Assembly: GCA_963585895.1 (NCBI GenBank) | Contig: OY757904.1 | Span: 22,811,037 to 22,875,036, forward strand | Source of the DNA: Sepioteuthis lessoniana | Lineage: Eukaryota; Mollusca; Cephalopoda; Myopsida; Loliginidae | Direction: 5' to 3' | DNA: 64,000 nucleotides | Part shown: positions 11,538 through 22,370 of the stretch, one piece after another | Position numbering within the stretch: the stretch's first letter is position 1 | Layout of the letters: each line of letters begins with the position of its first letter | Made by a program: the position numbers and the translations under genes | The notes under the pieces: generated by a model | Told to the model about the DNA's origin: nothing | What the model saw: the letters and a program-made list of their open reading frames with translations, nothing else | The model's database searches: none

Positions 11538-11961
11538 GATGTAACAAAATAGATGAAACCCATTAATATGATAATGATTTATTGCTAAGACAATTGCAAT
11601 GGTGGTTATTTGGCACACGTCCGGTAAAAAATAGATTCTTTGGGATCGAGACATTAAATCAATGTTTTTTAAATTGCTATTATATCAGCTTCCAGGATAT
11701 GCAATCTTTTTTTGAGTTTCTTGTCTAAATCATTAACATATCAATAGGTTGCATCTATTTTGAGATAGTTTTGAATGATTTTGTTTCCAAATAAGTTGTG
11801 ATGCAAGATATTTTTCTTCTTTTGTCAAAGACATTATGATCGAGGATCAATAGTTGTTATAGTTTACTATTTTCAAATCTGAAACAAAAAAGAACGCATC
11901 ATTATTATAAATGCAGTTATTAGCTCTCACATAGGTCACATGTATATTGAGATATCCTATA
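11534..11961 (+). mobile_element. MITE-M, mariner-like non-autonomous element
   Basis: Left end tacaggatgtaacaaaatag and right end ttgagatatcctata are imperfect inverted copies next to TA. The interior (tttgagacagttttgaatga-like block, gatcgaggatcaatagttgt, caaatctgaaacaaaaaag) matches 62598-63032 in the opposite orientation. No open frame is present. TA target site and CAGGGTGT-like termini fit Tc1/mariner derivatives. Confidence 0.7.
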
Positions 11962-12375
11962 TATTGCAAAAAATGACTTTGAGGATTAGAGACGATATTC
12001 ATAAAGAAGAGATACCCTACACTTAACTTAATCCAGGATATGCAATCTTTTTTTGAATTTCTTGTCTCTGTAATAAATCATTAACATATCAATGGGTTGC
12101 ATCTATTTTGAGACAGTTTTGAATGATTCTGTTTCCAAATAAGTTGTGATGAAAGATATTTCTCTTCTTTTTTAAAAGACATTATGATCGAGGATCAATA
12201 GTTGTTATAGTTTACTATTTTCAAATCTGAAACAAAAAAGAACACATCATTATTATAAATGCAGTTATTAGCTCTCACATAGGTCTCATGTATATTGAGA
12301 TATCCTATATATTGCAAAAAATGACTTTGAGGATTAGAGACGATATTCATAAAGAAGAGATACCCTACACTTAAC
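11691..12375 (+). repeat. Tandem duplication of MITE-M 3' part plus flank (about 340 bp x2)
   Basis: 11691-12027 is repeated at 12032-12375 with high identity. The unit covers the right half of the MITE and about 65 bases of downstream flank (tgactttgaggattagagac). A 7-base insertion separates the copies near 12065. The duplication therefore postdates the MITE insertion. Confidence 0.85.
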
Positions 12376-14199
12376 AAAATCCCTTTTAGCTTGGAGGTTG
12401 GGGTCTTTAAACAAATTTGATGTAGGTACGAAATTCCTTAGCCCCAGTGAATCCAGTGTTACGTGCTATTTAGCCGCTATTACTACACTATGAGCACTGA
12501 TGGCCTACACGTTCAGACGCAATATCATAGCCACCTAAAAATTTGTTGAACACATAATGAATTCAGCACGTCACCACTCAGGAGCACCGAAAATGGGCGA
12601 GGAGGTTTAAATTTACCTTTACTCGGTCGACACTACCAGAGACTCTGGGTAGTTTTTAAAATGCCTTCTACTACAGTTGCGACATTTCGTTTGCCGAAAA
12701 GAAAAGCTGAATTGAAAGTTAAACACTAAATCCTTATCCGTAATTTTTAGTACAACATACCAACCACAGAGACTTTATTGTGGCAATATATTAACACTTA
12801 TAGAAATCGAAAAACTAATTCAAACCAAAGAATCGAAATTGGCATAAAAACAGCGGCTATAAGGCCAAACTTGTTTATAAATCTCGGGATGTAACAGCCG
12901 ATGTGTGACAATACACCGCCGGGCTACCCCCACTATCTCAACCGATCAAACTACTCATGGCCATTAGAATCGTCTAGTGGTTTTTCTCATCTCCGGTCAG
13001 GGCTATTTCACATTCCTTTGCCAACACACAAAATACACAGCCGAGAGGGCGGAAAAAAGAAGAACAAACAAACACTGGCTTGTGTTAGCTCCAAGCGCAA
13101 GAAAGAAGTCGGTGACACTTTTGTGCATTTTGTGTTTCTGTGGGCTAACACGTGCGTGTACTCGAGCGAAACTCCCATAAGCCACTAGTAATGCTGACTC
13201 TTCTCGCATTGGTCAACCCGGCATCTGTTGGTTAACAGCTCTTAGCAGTCGCATTTCTGACTTCTGTTGACTGGTCTTCTCTCAGCTCTGCTCTCATCTC
13301 TTGACTGCTCTCTCCTACCGACTGTCCCTGGCACCTTCCTTCCCTAGTCCTATTCCGGTCTCGTGGGAGATCTTGTGCGCAAGCCCTATGTGTAGGTTTC
13401 GCGCCAAAACAGACAAAGGGATCCTCTGATTGGCACCCACACCCACAGAAACGAATGTCACCCATCTTGTCACTGATGTACGTTATAGGAATAAGAGAGC
13501 AAGGACAATTTTATGGTTTACAATATAGCTGTAGTTAATTAGGTAGGGGGGAATTATTTAGATTATTAATTCCTCCGTTGAATAATTTATACAAAATATT
13601 TAAAAGGAAAAAGGTTAACTTGAGTTACAGTACTATGCCCGATGTGGCAAGTTTGATTAATAAAAGTAACATTTAGAAATTAGGAATAGTCTGTGTAAAT
13701 GCAATTGTACTGTTAAAACTAATCACCCGCTCAAAAGGGAAGTATCAAATTGAGTGTACAGTGGATAAGGTAGAGGTACGTAGTCGTGAATCTAATGATA
13801 GTAATGTTAATAGAAATGTTAAAAAGTTATACGTAGGTTCCATGCAGGGACTCATCAAAAAATATATTGTAATCATAGAAGTAATTTTGCACACGAAGTA
13901 TATAGGCATAAAACTATTTTATCTATCTGTAGGGAATTAAGAAAAATCAAGGTACAGATCTTATATTAAAATGGAAGATAATAAAATCTGCCGAGGGATA
14001 AATTTTGCAATTTATGTATGGAAAAGAAACTTGCCATTGCTTCTGATAATAATCCCAATGAATTAAAGGTCGGAAATTCTTAAAGTTTGAAGGCAGATGA
14101 AAAATTTGCTACTCGGTAGATAAGTTACAATTTAATTTTATCTTATTTATTTATTATATTAAAATATATTTTTCTTAATTTTTTAAATTTAATTAATCA
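12376..14199. other. No gene seen; GC-richer island at about 12890-13480
   Basis: The island is visibly less AT-rich than its surroundings and pyrimidine-rich from 13240 to 13370. Overlapping short frames on both strands (about 70-95 codons) have no recognised domain. It could be part of an unidentified repeat or a regulatory island. 13500-14199 is AT-rich with no recognised feature. Confidence 0.4.
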
Positions 14200-14222
14200 A
14201 TATATATATATATATATATATA

Positions 14223-14600
14223 TTGTCATCCACAGACAGACTGTTTCGTTCTATCAGAACTCTACAGTGTGGCTAGACCCGCACGACGCTCGAAGCCGGG
14301 ATCGAAACCCGTCTAACTTTACGATAGATTAAGGTTTCAGACCACACAGCTACAAGCGGACTACGTTGGCTAAGGGAATTTTAAGGTATTTTATTTTTAG
14401 CAACAGCAGCAGCAGCCTTTGTTTACATTTTTAATACCCTATCGGCTACCAGAGTGCTCAATTCTTACGAAGAGCTTTGCATTACGCTAGGGGCGGCCGA
14501 CAATTCCTTCGCCAGAGTGCTCAACCCCCATGGGGGAGCGTATATATTGTCATCCACAGACAGACTGTTTCGTTCTATCAGAACTCTTCAGTGTGGCTAG
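14223..14600 (-). repeat. SINE-E copy, most complete
   Basis: Contains in order the gtcatccacagacagactg block, gatcgaaacccg and the complementary tRNA-like head, cagcagcagcagcc, gagctttgcattacgctagg and ccccatgggggagcg, then a second gtcatccacagacagactg fragment. Flanked by TA tracts on both sides. Confidence 0.7.
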
Positions 14601-14767
14601 CTATATATATATAATACTAATTTCATTTATTTTAGCGGTCTTTTTAAAATGTACTTTTAGTCCAAAACTTCTTTAGTTAAAACCTCCTGATGATCTGTTT
14701 ACGTGAAACATCGGTAGATTTTTTTCTGATTCTGTAGGCATTTATATATATATATATATATATATAT

Positions 14768-15025
14768 AAAGTAAATTTGGCAACTGTAGTCGAGGGCAAC
14801 CAGAAGGCTCCCTTTTCAATAGCTACTACACCGAGGTGTAGGGTAGGGTGCTACTCGTTTCCCTGGATTGCTCCACTTTACCCTTGATATCTACCTTATA
14901 TTGCTGAGTGTTAAGCAAGGAGGTATCAAGTACCATTTTTAAAGTCTTTGGTATGACTTGACCTGGGATTGAACCCAGGTCTTCCGGACCATTGGTGAAC
15001 ACTCTACCCACTAGGCATTTGATAT
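14768..15025 (-). repeat. SINE-C copy
   Basis: Reverse complement: tagtgggtagagtgttcacc (A-box-like head), gggttcaatccca (B-box), ggtacttgatacctccttgc, ending in cctcgactacagttgcc. Nearly complete. Confidence 0.8.
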
Positions 15026-15282
15026 ATATATATACAAAGAAACAATGTTGCTTGACAACTGTACTTTTCTTGCCTGTGCGTTTATCAGACCAAGTTAAAA
15101 CATGAACGCTCTATCAATAATATTGATCAACTGTTGATTAGTCATTTGAAACACGCGCCCGCTAAACTTAATAAAAAAACTTATTAACCAGCTGCCTTCA
15201 CTGTGGACTTTTCGGAGACCAATTAAATAATCTTAGGTATAAAAAAATAATGTTCATTCAACAAATGGAAACGTAGCACTAT

Positions 15283-15440
15283 CGGAGTCTCGGTAGCTTA
15301 ATGATCAAAGTACTGAACTCTGACATTGTAGTAAGCAGGTTCGAATTGCAGCCACACAATCACGTTCACTTTTGAAGTAATCCAATTGGGAAAGATATGA
15401 ATGCATCTTATCCTAACAGATATGGTTTAAACAGTACTAC
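15283..15440 (+). repeat. SINE-B copy (divergent)
   Basis: Head tctcggtagcttaatgatca with B-box caggttcgaattgc, then ttgggaaagatatgaatgca and a degraded atggtttaaacagtactac. Confidence 0.65.
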
Positions 15441-15445
15441 TTGAT

Positions 15446-15690
15446 ATGGCTTTATGGTATATTAACCATTGTAGGTCATTTAATGTCAAATGCTTTTTAT
15501 ACATATATCAAATATATAATTTCTAAATATAATTTCTTTTTAGATAACATTTTAAAACAAGTCTGAGGTCATTTTTTTGCACACGGTTAAATGGTTTCAT
15601 TTAATTTCAAACAAGTTAGTTTAGCATAAGTACACAGTTTTTTGTTTACCTACAGGTAAGTATAAAAACAGTTCTATCTCAAACAACTCA
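15446..15690 (-). repeat. Composite repeat, 3' portion
   Basis: Starts with the hairpin tail (ggctttatggtatattaacc, gtaggtcatttaatgtcaaa) and continues into the internal sub-repeats (agtttagcataagtacacag). Confidence 0.65.
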
Positions 15691-15692
15691 GA

Positions 15693-15730
15693 TTACCGTG
15701 ATTTAAATATTAAATATTAAATCACGGTAA
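15693..15730. repeat. Perfect inverted repeat at RTE 5' junction
   Basis: ttaccgtgatttaa is complemented by ttaaatcacggtaa across a ten-base AT spacer. It sits exactly between the composite repeat and the start of the RTE element, suggesting a snap-back or templated repair junction. Confidence 0.8.
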
Positions 15731-16832
15731 AAATACGACTAAGCCTACGAAAAAACGCCACACGAACAGCGACCACCAAACACTATGACTGGGCCCTCCT
15801 GAACAATAGATATATAAGAGATAAATATGTAGTAAAATTAAGAAATAGATACTACTAGAAAAGACAGAAAAGCGTACCCCAAATGATGAATATGAGAATT
15901 TCGTCAATGCGCACCTCGAGGGGGCAGTGAAGTGTATTCCAACTAAAACACAAAACTAAATATAGAGTCCCATAGGAAAAGTTAGCAGTCAGAGAAAAAC
16001 GTGCATTCGTAAAAACAGCCTCCAAAAACTATCGAAAAAACCCAACAAACACAAATGCCCGAAAACCAAAAACGGCACAATATCAATTAGCAGGCATATA
16101 TATAGAAGGGAACAGACAGAATACATACAAAATCAGATTGATAAGATTAGAGACTCAGTGGAAGATAGGCAATCTAGGATAGCCTGGCAAACAATAAACG
16201 AAGTGAGTAGAAGGAAGAGCACAGTCAAAGCAAAAGTGAAAGCTGCAAACCAACAGGAAAGAATAAAACGGTGGAAACAGCATTTCGAAAACTTACCAGG
16301 AAATCCACTTAAATAACGCATGAACCAGTCACCAGAATAATTAGTAAGCAATTGGACATTAAACTAGGACCGTTCACTCAAGAAGAATTCAACTCAGTTC
16401 TCAGAAAAATTAAAAATAGGAAAGCTGCAGGGCTGGACGAGATTCCCCCAGAAATATGAAAGACCAGACAATTCGACGACATACTGCTCCGACACTGCAA
16501 CACAGTCTATAACCAAAATACATTAGACAGAGGGATGAAGGGATGCATCCTCCCCTTCCCTAAAAAGGGAGACCTCGGATTAGGCAAGAACTACCGAGGT
16601 ATGACACTTACATCCATAGCAGCCAAAATTTTCTAATGCCCAACTAAAAAACCGCATAGAACCCAAAATCGACAACATCCTTAGGAAAAACCAAAATGGC
16701 TTCCGAAGAAATAGATCCACGACCTCACAAATATTGACCATCCGTAGAATCCTTGAAGGTGTACAGACAAAAATACATACAAGCGACATTACTATTTGTC
16801 GACTTTACCAAAGCCTTCGATTCCATTCACAG
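15731..16832 (+). pseudogene. RTE-type LINE ORF2, upstream half (interrupted by I-like LINE)
   Basis: Conceptual translation shows in order RYIRDKYVVKLRNRYY, a basic linker, RDSVEDRQSRIAWQTI, NEVSRRKSTVKAKVKAANQQ, RIKRWKQHFENLPGNPL, and the RT entry region (FTQEEFNSVLRKIKNRKAAG, then ILPFPKKGDLGLGKNYRG, RKNQNGFRRNRSTTSQILT, FVDFTKAFDSIH). FVDFTKAFD is RT motif A with its catalytic aspartate. Several stops and frame changes interrupt it. The reading continues without loss at 22382 after the inserted LINE, where DSIH is completed by RGKMEQ. Confidence 0.88.
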
Positions 16833-17106
16833 TCGCCCTGTCAGCTGGGGCTGTAGAATACGCTGACTGCACCTCTGCAGAGGGGTAAAACCCCCCCAAC
16901 GAGGCTACCTGTTGGCCGTGGGTGGCGACCCGTGATGCTTAAGGACGGGATCCTGGTGGTTGAGCAGTACTTGGCCTGAAAACCGAGTGGTCAAGTCTCT
17001 TGCAACACACCACTTTGGCCCTTACTGGGCTAGACGGGCGGTCGGAGAGGCCCGATCCGATCAATTGGCTGGTCATGACAGTACTCTCTTAGATTTTTAG
17101 GGTTTG

Positions 17107-17138
<32 letters not shown>

Positions 17139-17389
17139 TAAATGAGGACGATGGCTGTAGGGTCAATCATGCTGTGGAAAGACTCGTAGTCCTTTCTGTC
17201 CCTGGGGAAGTAGTTATCTTGGGAACAAAAACCCAGGGACAAAAAATTAATTCGTCTATCACCAGCATGAGTATACTGAACATGTAGCCCTGGTGTTGCT
17301 AGGCGAATGGGTTTCCCCCTAGGCACATCCCCATATGGGGCTCCGAGGTGGGTGGGGAGCATGTTCAGTGAAACTCATCCAACACTTTT
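16833..17389 (+). promoter_or_regulatory. LINE 5' UTR
   Basis: The first 75 bases (cagctggggctgtagaatac ... cccccccaacgag) are homologous to the 5' end of the dispersed composite repeats. The UTR is GC-richer than the ORFs and includes a run of about 29 T at 17104-17133. Internal promoters are known for LINEs of this group, but no promoter motif could be verified. Confidence 0.65.
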
Positions 17390-18583
17390 ATGGCTTCTGT
17401 TAAAACAAAAACCCAAGCAAAAAGACCCCATATTGAATGTGATTCAGACAATGATGAGCCATATCCAAGGTTCATCATTCTAGAATCAAAAGAAAAACTA
17501 CCGCTAACAAAAATATCCCCCTTCATCATAGAAAAATGTATTTCAGCTCTAATATCACCCAAAACCGTAAAAAACTTGAAGAATGGAACCATCCTTATAG
17601 AGGTGACAGGAAAAAAACAAGCCGAAATAATATTAAAGCAAAAAAAAATCCACAACATCGATATAAAAGCTTACCCCCATGAGAGATTAAACACCTCTAA
17701 AGGGGTGATAAGAAATGGAGAGCTATCATTATGCTCAATAATGGAAATTAAAAATGAACTAAAAAAACAAAATGTAATAGACATCAAAAGAATAACAATC
17801 AAAAAACAAAACGAAATAATTGAAACCAATACCTACATTCTAACCTTTAATAACCCAAAACCCCCTTTAGAAATAAAAATAGGCTATACAGTGGTGAAAG
17901 TTGAGACATACATCCCAAATCCCAGAAGATGTCATAACTGCCAGAAATATGGACACTTGAAGCAGCACTGCACAAGAAAACAAGTGTGTGTCAAATGTGG
18001 AGAGCAGGAACCAAATCACATAGAGGAATCCTGCAAAAACAGTCTAAACTGCAACAACTGCAAAGGGAATCATAGAGCAGACTCAAAGTACTGCAAAATC
18101 TGGGAAAGGGAAAAGGAAATTATCAAAATGAAAATCACCAAAAACATTACCTTCCCTGAAGCTAGAAGACTTGTAGAAAATCCCTTTAACAAATTAACTT
18201 TCTCTCAGGTAACCAGGACTCCCTCAAACCAAGTAGAAAACGAAGCAAAAACACAAATAAAAACAACAAAAATAGAAGAAGAATTAACAAATTTAATAAA
18301 CGACCTACATGAACTAATCAAAACCCTTAAAACCATTATACCCAATGTACAACTAACTCCAACTGACAAATCAAAAAACATCCCTTCAACCTCTAGCCAA
18401 AAAAATGAAACGCTAACTATCAAAAACAGAAACCGATCAACCTCAAGAACCAGAGAAAAAGAAGAAAAACAAAAACCTACTCAACACACCCCTTCAAAAA
18501 CCAAAAATAAATCCAGAAACATAGAAAGTATGGAAACCGAAATGGACTCGACACCTAAAATCGAAAATACAAAAATTAAATAG
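17390..18583 (+). CDS. LINE ORF1 protein (zinc-knuckle, nucleic-acid-binding)
   Basis: Intact 397-residue ORF1. Three CCHC-type knuckles lie in a row: residues 181-194 (CHNCQKYGHLKQHC, CX2CX4HX4C), 200-215 (CX2CX6HX4C) and 221-235 (CX2CX3HX6C). The N-terminal 170 residues probably form an RRM-like fold as in other Jockey/I-group ORF1 proteins (family knowledge, not verified). The C-terminal 130 residues are low-complexity, lysine/threonine/serine-rich and probably disordered. ORF1 proteins coat the element RNA and accompany it into the target-primed reverse transcription complex. The ATG at 17390 gives the longest frame, and ORF2 starts 38 bases after its stop. Codon use is strongly A-rich, as in ORF2. 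It is intact, unlike ORF2. Confidence 0.9.
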   Translation: MASVKTKTQAKRPHIECDSDNDEPYPRFIILESKEKLPLTKISPFIIEKCISALISPKTVKNLKNGTILIEVTGKKQAEIILKQKKIHNIDIKAYPHERLNTSKGVIRNGELSLCSIMEIKNELKKQNVIDIKRITIKKQNEIIETNTYILTFNNPKPPLEIKIGYTVVKVETYIPNPRRCHNCQKYGHLKQHCTRKQVCVKCGEQEPNHIEESCKNSLNCNNCKGNHRADSKYCKIWEREKEIIKMKITKNITFPEARRLVENPFNKLTFSQVTRTPSNQVENEAKTQIKTTKIEEELTNLINDLHELIKTLKTIIPNVQLTPTDKSKNIPSTSSQKNETLTIKNRNRSTSRTREKEEKQKPTQHTPSKTKNKSRNIESMETEMDSTPKIENTKIK

Positions 18584-18621
18584 TACACCCTAAACCCAAG
18601 ACACACACTGCATAAATAGTT

Positions 18622-19929
18622 ATGGCCAAATACCAAAATACCCACAAGATAATCCAATGGAACTGTCGTGGCTACAAGGCAAATTACAACGAACTCCAGC
18701 TGTTAATAACTGAACAAAATCCTACCATTATATGTCTCCAAGAAACATTCAAAAAAAGCAATGATAAAACAAACATGAAAAATTATGAGCAATATGACTA
18801 TATACATGACACGGGACTAAGAGCTTCGGGTGGTGTATCAATCCTAATAAGGAAAAACATTCCCCAAAGCAAAATCAACATCAGCACCCCCCTACAAGCA
18901 GTAGCAATTTCAGCAACTTTACACAAAACCACCACTATCTGCTCTATATACATTCCACCTCAAGATCCTATAAACGAAGAACAGCTAAATAACTTAATAA
19001 ATCAACTCCCTAAGCCATATATATTGATGGGAGATTTCAATAGCCACAACATTTTGTGGGGAAGCAGGACAACGAGCAAAAGAGGTCAGACCCTTGAAAA
19101 AATCATTAATAACAACAACCTATGTCTCCACAATCGGAAAGCTCAAACCCACCTAAGCTCATCCTCAGGTACATTCTCTGCTATAGATCTAACACTCAGC
19201 GATCCAGCCACCTTTATAGAATATAACTGGAGGGTATATGAAGATTCCTGCGGCAGTGACCACTTTCCAATCATAATAGAAAATACTAAACCAGGAAAAT
19301 CAGACCCACAAACAGTCTCAAAAACCCCACGATGGAATTTCAAAAAAGCAAACTGGCAAGCCTACAAAAAACTATGCCTTGACACCCTAATCCCAGAAAC
19401 AAATATAAACCAAGAAGAACCTATAATACATTTCACAAACACCCTAATTAATATAGCAAACAAAACCATACCTAAAACTACAACATCCCCAAAACATAAC
19501 AATCCCTGGTTTACGGAGGAGTGCAAAACTATGATCAGAGAACGCCAAAGAATCCTCAGGAAATTTAAAACCAACCCTTCATCAGAAAATCTAGACAAAT
19601 ATAGACAACAAAGAGCTAAAACTAGACGCACAATTAAAGAAGCTAAAAGGTCCTCCTGGAGAAACTTCACTGCAAAAATAAACTCAAATACTAATCCCAA
19701 AACAATTTGGAACTTTGTAAAGAAAATATCAAATAAAACTGTCCACACTCCTATAAATCATCTCTCCCAAGGAAGCACAAAAGCTTTGAATGAAAAACAA
19801 ATAGCTAATCTGATGGCAGAAAACTTTGCCCAAGCATCATCTACCAAAAAATATTCCAACAAATTTAACTCCATCAGAATCAAAGAAGAAAAGAACAAAA
19901 TAAAGTTCACCTCTGACAATACTAAATGA
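18622..19929 (+). pseudogene. LINE ORF2, endonuclease part (frame ends before RT)
   Basis: 435 residues starting at the ATG after ORF1. Residues 1-220 are an AP-like endonuclease: IQWNCRG (11-17), LQET with catalytic E41, YILMGDFNSHNILWG (133-147), AIDLTLS (187-193) and the terminal SDH motif (212-214) followed by FPI. These are the residues that nick target DNA for target-primed reverse transcription. Residues 260-430 are the basic linker leading to RT (RRTIKEAKRSSWRNF, IWNFVKKISNK, NLMAENFAQASSTKKYSN). The frame stops at 19929, and RT continues in the next frame from about 19904. The usual segment with PFT..EL and PGPD between FTSDN and IHYTFLKELP is absent, so a deletion of very roughly 80 bases plus a frame change is inferred. 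Confidence 0.9.
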
Positions 19930-22252
19930 AATCCACTACACATTTCTTAAAGAATTACCTTCAATTTCCCAGAAATATCTCCTAAACATATATAACAATA
20001 TCTGGATCTCAGGCAATATCCCTACTTTATGGAAGCAAGCTACAATCATCCCCATCCTCAAAAAACAAAAAGACCCAACAAATCCCACCAGCTATAGGCC
20101 CATAGCCCTAACTAGTTGTGCATGCAAAACTTTAGAAAGGATGATAAACCAAAGACTAATATGGTTTCTCGAATCAAATAAACTGCTCTCAAACCTACAA
20201 GCAGGATTCAGAACAAAAAGAAGCACAATGGACCAGGTGGTTCATATAGAAACTCTAATCAGAGAAACATGCATAAAAAAGGAACACCTAGTGGCAGTCT
20301 TTTTTGATCTTGAAAAGGCCTATGACACAACGTGGCCATACGGAATTCTCAAAGACCTTAAAAACTTTGGGTTACAAGGTAGACTTCCCATCTTCATCCA
20401 AAACTTTCTTGAAGACCGATCTTTCAGGACACTGATTGGCAGCACATACTCTGATTCGAAGCCACAAGAGGTGGGAGTTCCTCAGGGCAGTATTTTATCA
20501 GTATCCCTATTTATAATAAAAATAAACAGCATAACATCCTGCCTCCCTCCAGAAATCAAAGGGTCATTATATGTAGATGACTTCCTCATCTGCTATAATT
20601 CAAAAAACATGACAACCATAGAAAGGAAAGTACAACAATGCATAAATAAAATCGAAAAATGGACCACAGAAAATGGATTTACAATTTCAAATAGTAAAAC
20701 AAAATGTGTACACTTCTGTCAAATCCACAAGATGCACAACCACCCTAAACTTACATTAAATAACACTGAAATACCCATAACAGATGAACATAAATTCCTT
20801 GGCATTATCTTTGACTCTAAACTATCCTTTATCCCACATATAAAAAAGCTAAGAATAAAATGCAATCAAGCCATGCAACTATTGAGAGCCATAGCCCACA
20901 CAGACTGGGGTGCTGATAGAAAGACACTTATCAAGCTATATAGATCTCTAATAAGATCAAAACTTGACTATGGCTGCTTCATATACGGAGCAGCCAGAAA
21001 ATCCTACTTACAACGACTGGAAACAATACACCACCAAGGACTTCGCCTTACTTTAGGAGCCTTTAATACTTCCCCAAAGGAAAGTCTATACATAGAAGCA
21101 AACGAACCCCCTCTCTATTTAAGAAGACAAAAATTAGCACTACAGTACTACATCAAACTCATCTCCTGTCCACAAAATCCTGCTTATGACTATACCGGCA
21201 AAACAAAATATGAAAACCTGTATCAAAATAACCCAAAAAAAATCAGACCTTTTAGCTTAAGAATAAGTGACCTCCTCAACGAAATCAAAATCAACACTAA
21301 AATAGTACACCATACCATACTCTCCAAAACGGCACCATGGACCATAAGGCAACCAACTATAAACTTAGAACTGGCTAAGTTACCCAAAATAAAAACACAC
21401 CCCATCACTTATCAAGAGAAACTCATAAAAATACAAAATAAGTTCCCAGATCACTATCACATCTATACAGACGGATCCAAACAAGGAAAAAAAGTAGGCT
21501 GTGCTGCTATTTCTCAAAAAAAAGAAACCCTAAAACGCCTACCTAATGAAGCTTCAATTTACAGTGCAGAAACCACAGCCATTGATCTAGCTATGAATAT
21601 CATAGCAGATCATAAAGCTTCCAAATTTATCATATACACAGACTCCAAATCAGTCCTGCTAGCACTACAGAACAGAGACACATCATCCTCCTTGATTACA
21701 AAGCTCTTAAACAAACTAAACTCCCTCTCTAAAAATAATAGCATCATATTCACCTGGATACCAAGTCACATTGGCATCCAAGGAAATGAAAAAGCAGACA
21801 AAGCTGCAAAAAAAGCTCTTCAAATTGATATGTGCAAATCAAAAATCCCATATACAGATCTAAAACCAACCATAAAGAAATTTATATCAGACAAATGGCA
21901 GAAATCATGGGACAATCAGACCCAAAACAAACTCCATGAAATACAAGAAGCTATCGGAGAGTGGCCAACAGGCTACAGAAGTAACAGAAGAGAAGAAGTA
22001 ATACTTGCCAGATTGCGTATTGGGCACACCCACATTACTCATTCACACCTGTTAAAAGGGGAGGATGCCCCAGTGTGCCCATCATGCAAAGTACAACTCA
22101 CAACCAAACATATCCTTCTAAATTGTAACAACCTTAAACATATCCGCACTAAATACTATCAAGCAAGAAACCTGAGGGACATCTTTAAGAATACAAACCC
22201 TGAAAACATTTTTAATTTTCTAAAAAAAAGCAACTTTTTCAGTAAGATATAA
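19904..22252 (+). pseudogene. LINE ORF2, reverse transcriptase and RNase H part
   Basis: Open from 19904; the first ATG is 20141, giving 703 residues, but this is not a natural start. Counting from that Met: RT fingers (NLQAGFRTKRSTMDQ, 18-32), motif A FFDLEKAYD (54-62), VPQGSI (113-118), catalytic YVDD (144-147), KFLGIIFD, and a thumb with LIRSKLDYGCFIYGAARKS. RNase H covers about 440-560: YTDGSK, AETTAID, IYTDSKSVLLAL, then WIPSHIGIQGNEKADKAAK, so the D-E-D-D residues are all present. A C-terminal finger CPSCKVQLTTKHILLNC lies near 645-661. Downstream sequence reaches the 3' hairpin 55 bases later. The RT core looks catalytically complete, but the ORF2 polyprotein cannot be made because of the break upstream. 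Confidence 0.92.
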
Positions 22253-22307
22253 CCAAACATCTCTATAGAACCGCTATTTTAATGACTGAAATTAAAAATA
22301 ACCTTTT

Positions 22308-22370
22308 TGGCATTAAATGACCCACAGGGGTTGATATGCCGTTAAACAAAACTCAAACTCAAACTCAAAC
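22308..22370 (+). promoter_or_regulatory. LINE 3' terminal hairpin and repeat tail
   Basis: GGCAT ... ATGCC forms an outer stem and ACCC/GGGT an inner stem around ACA, followed by GTTAAAC and an (actcaa)n-like tail. The same two-stem element ends SINE-B and the composite repeats, there with AACCT/AGGTT in the inner stem. 3' hairpins are known RT recognition sites in stringent-type LINE/SINE pairs; that role here is inferred. Confidence 0.75.

Larger units (their letters stand above)
16833..22370 (+). mobile_element. Nearly full-length I/Jockey-group LINE with 11-bp target-site duplication
   Basis: A 5.5-kb non-LTR retrotransposon: 5' UTR, ORF1 (zinc knuckles), ORF2 (AP endonuclease, RT, RNase H, zinc finger), 3' hairpin and short (ACTCAA)n-like tail. 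Both sides carry tccattcacag (16822-16832 and 22371-22381), a perfect target duplication. The host RTE reading frame is exactly restored when insert and one duplication are removed. RNase H after RT and the C-terminal CX2CX7HX4C finger fit I-group elements; the RT is close to sequences usually labelled 'mobile element jockey'. Only ORF2 is broken, so the copy is fairly young. Confidence 0.93.
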
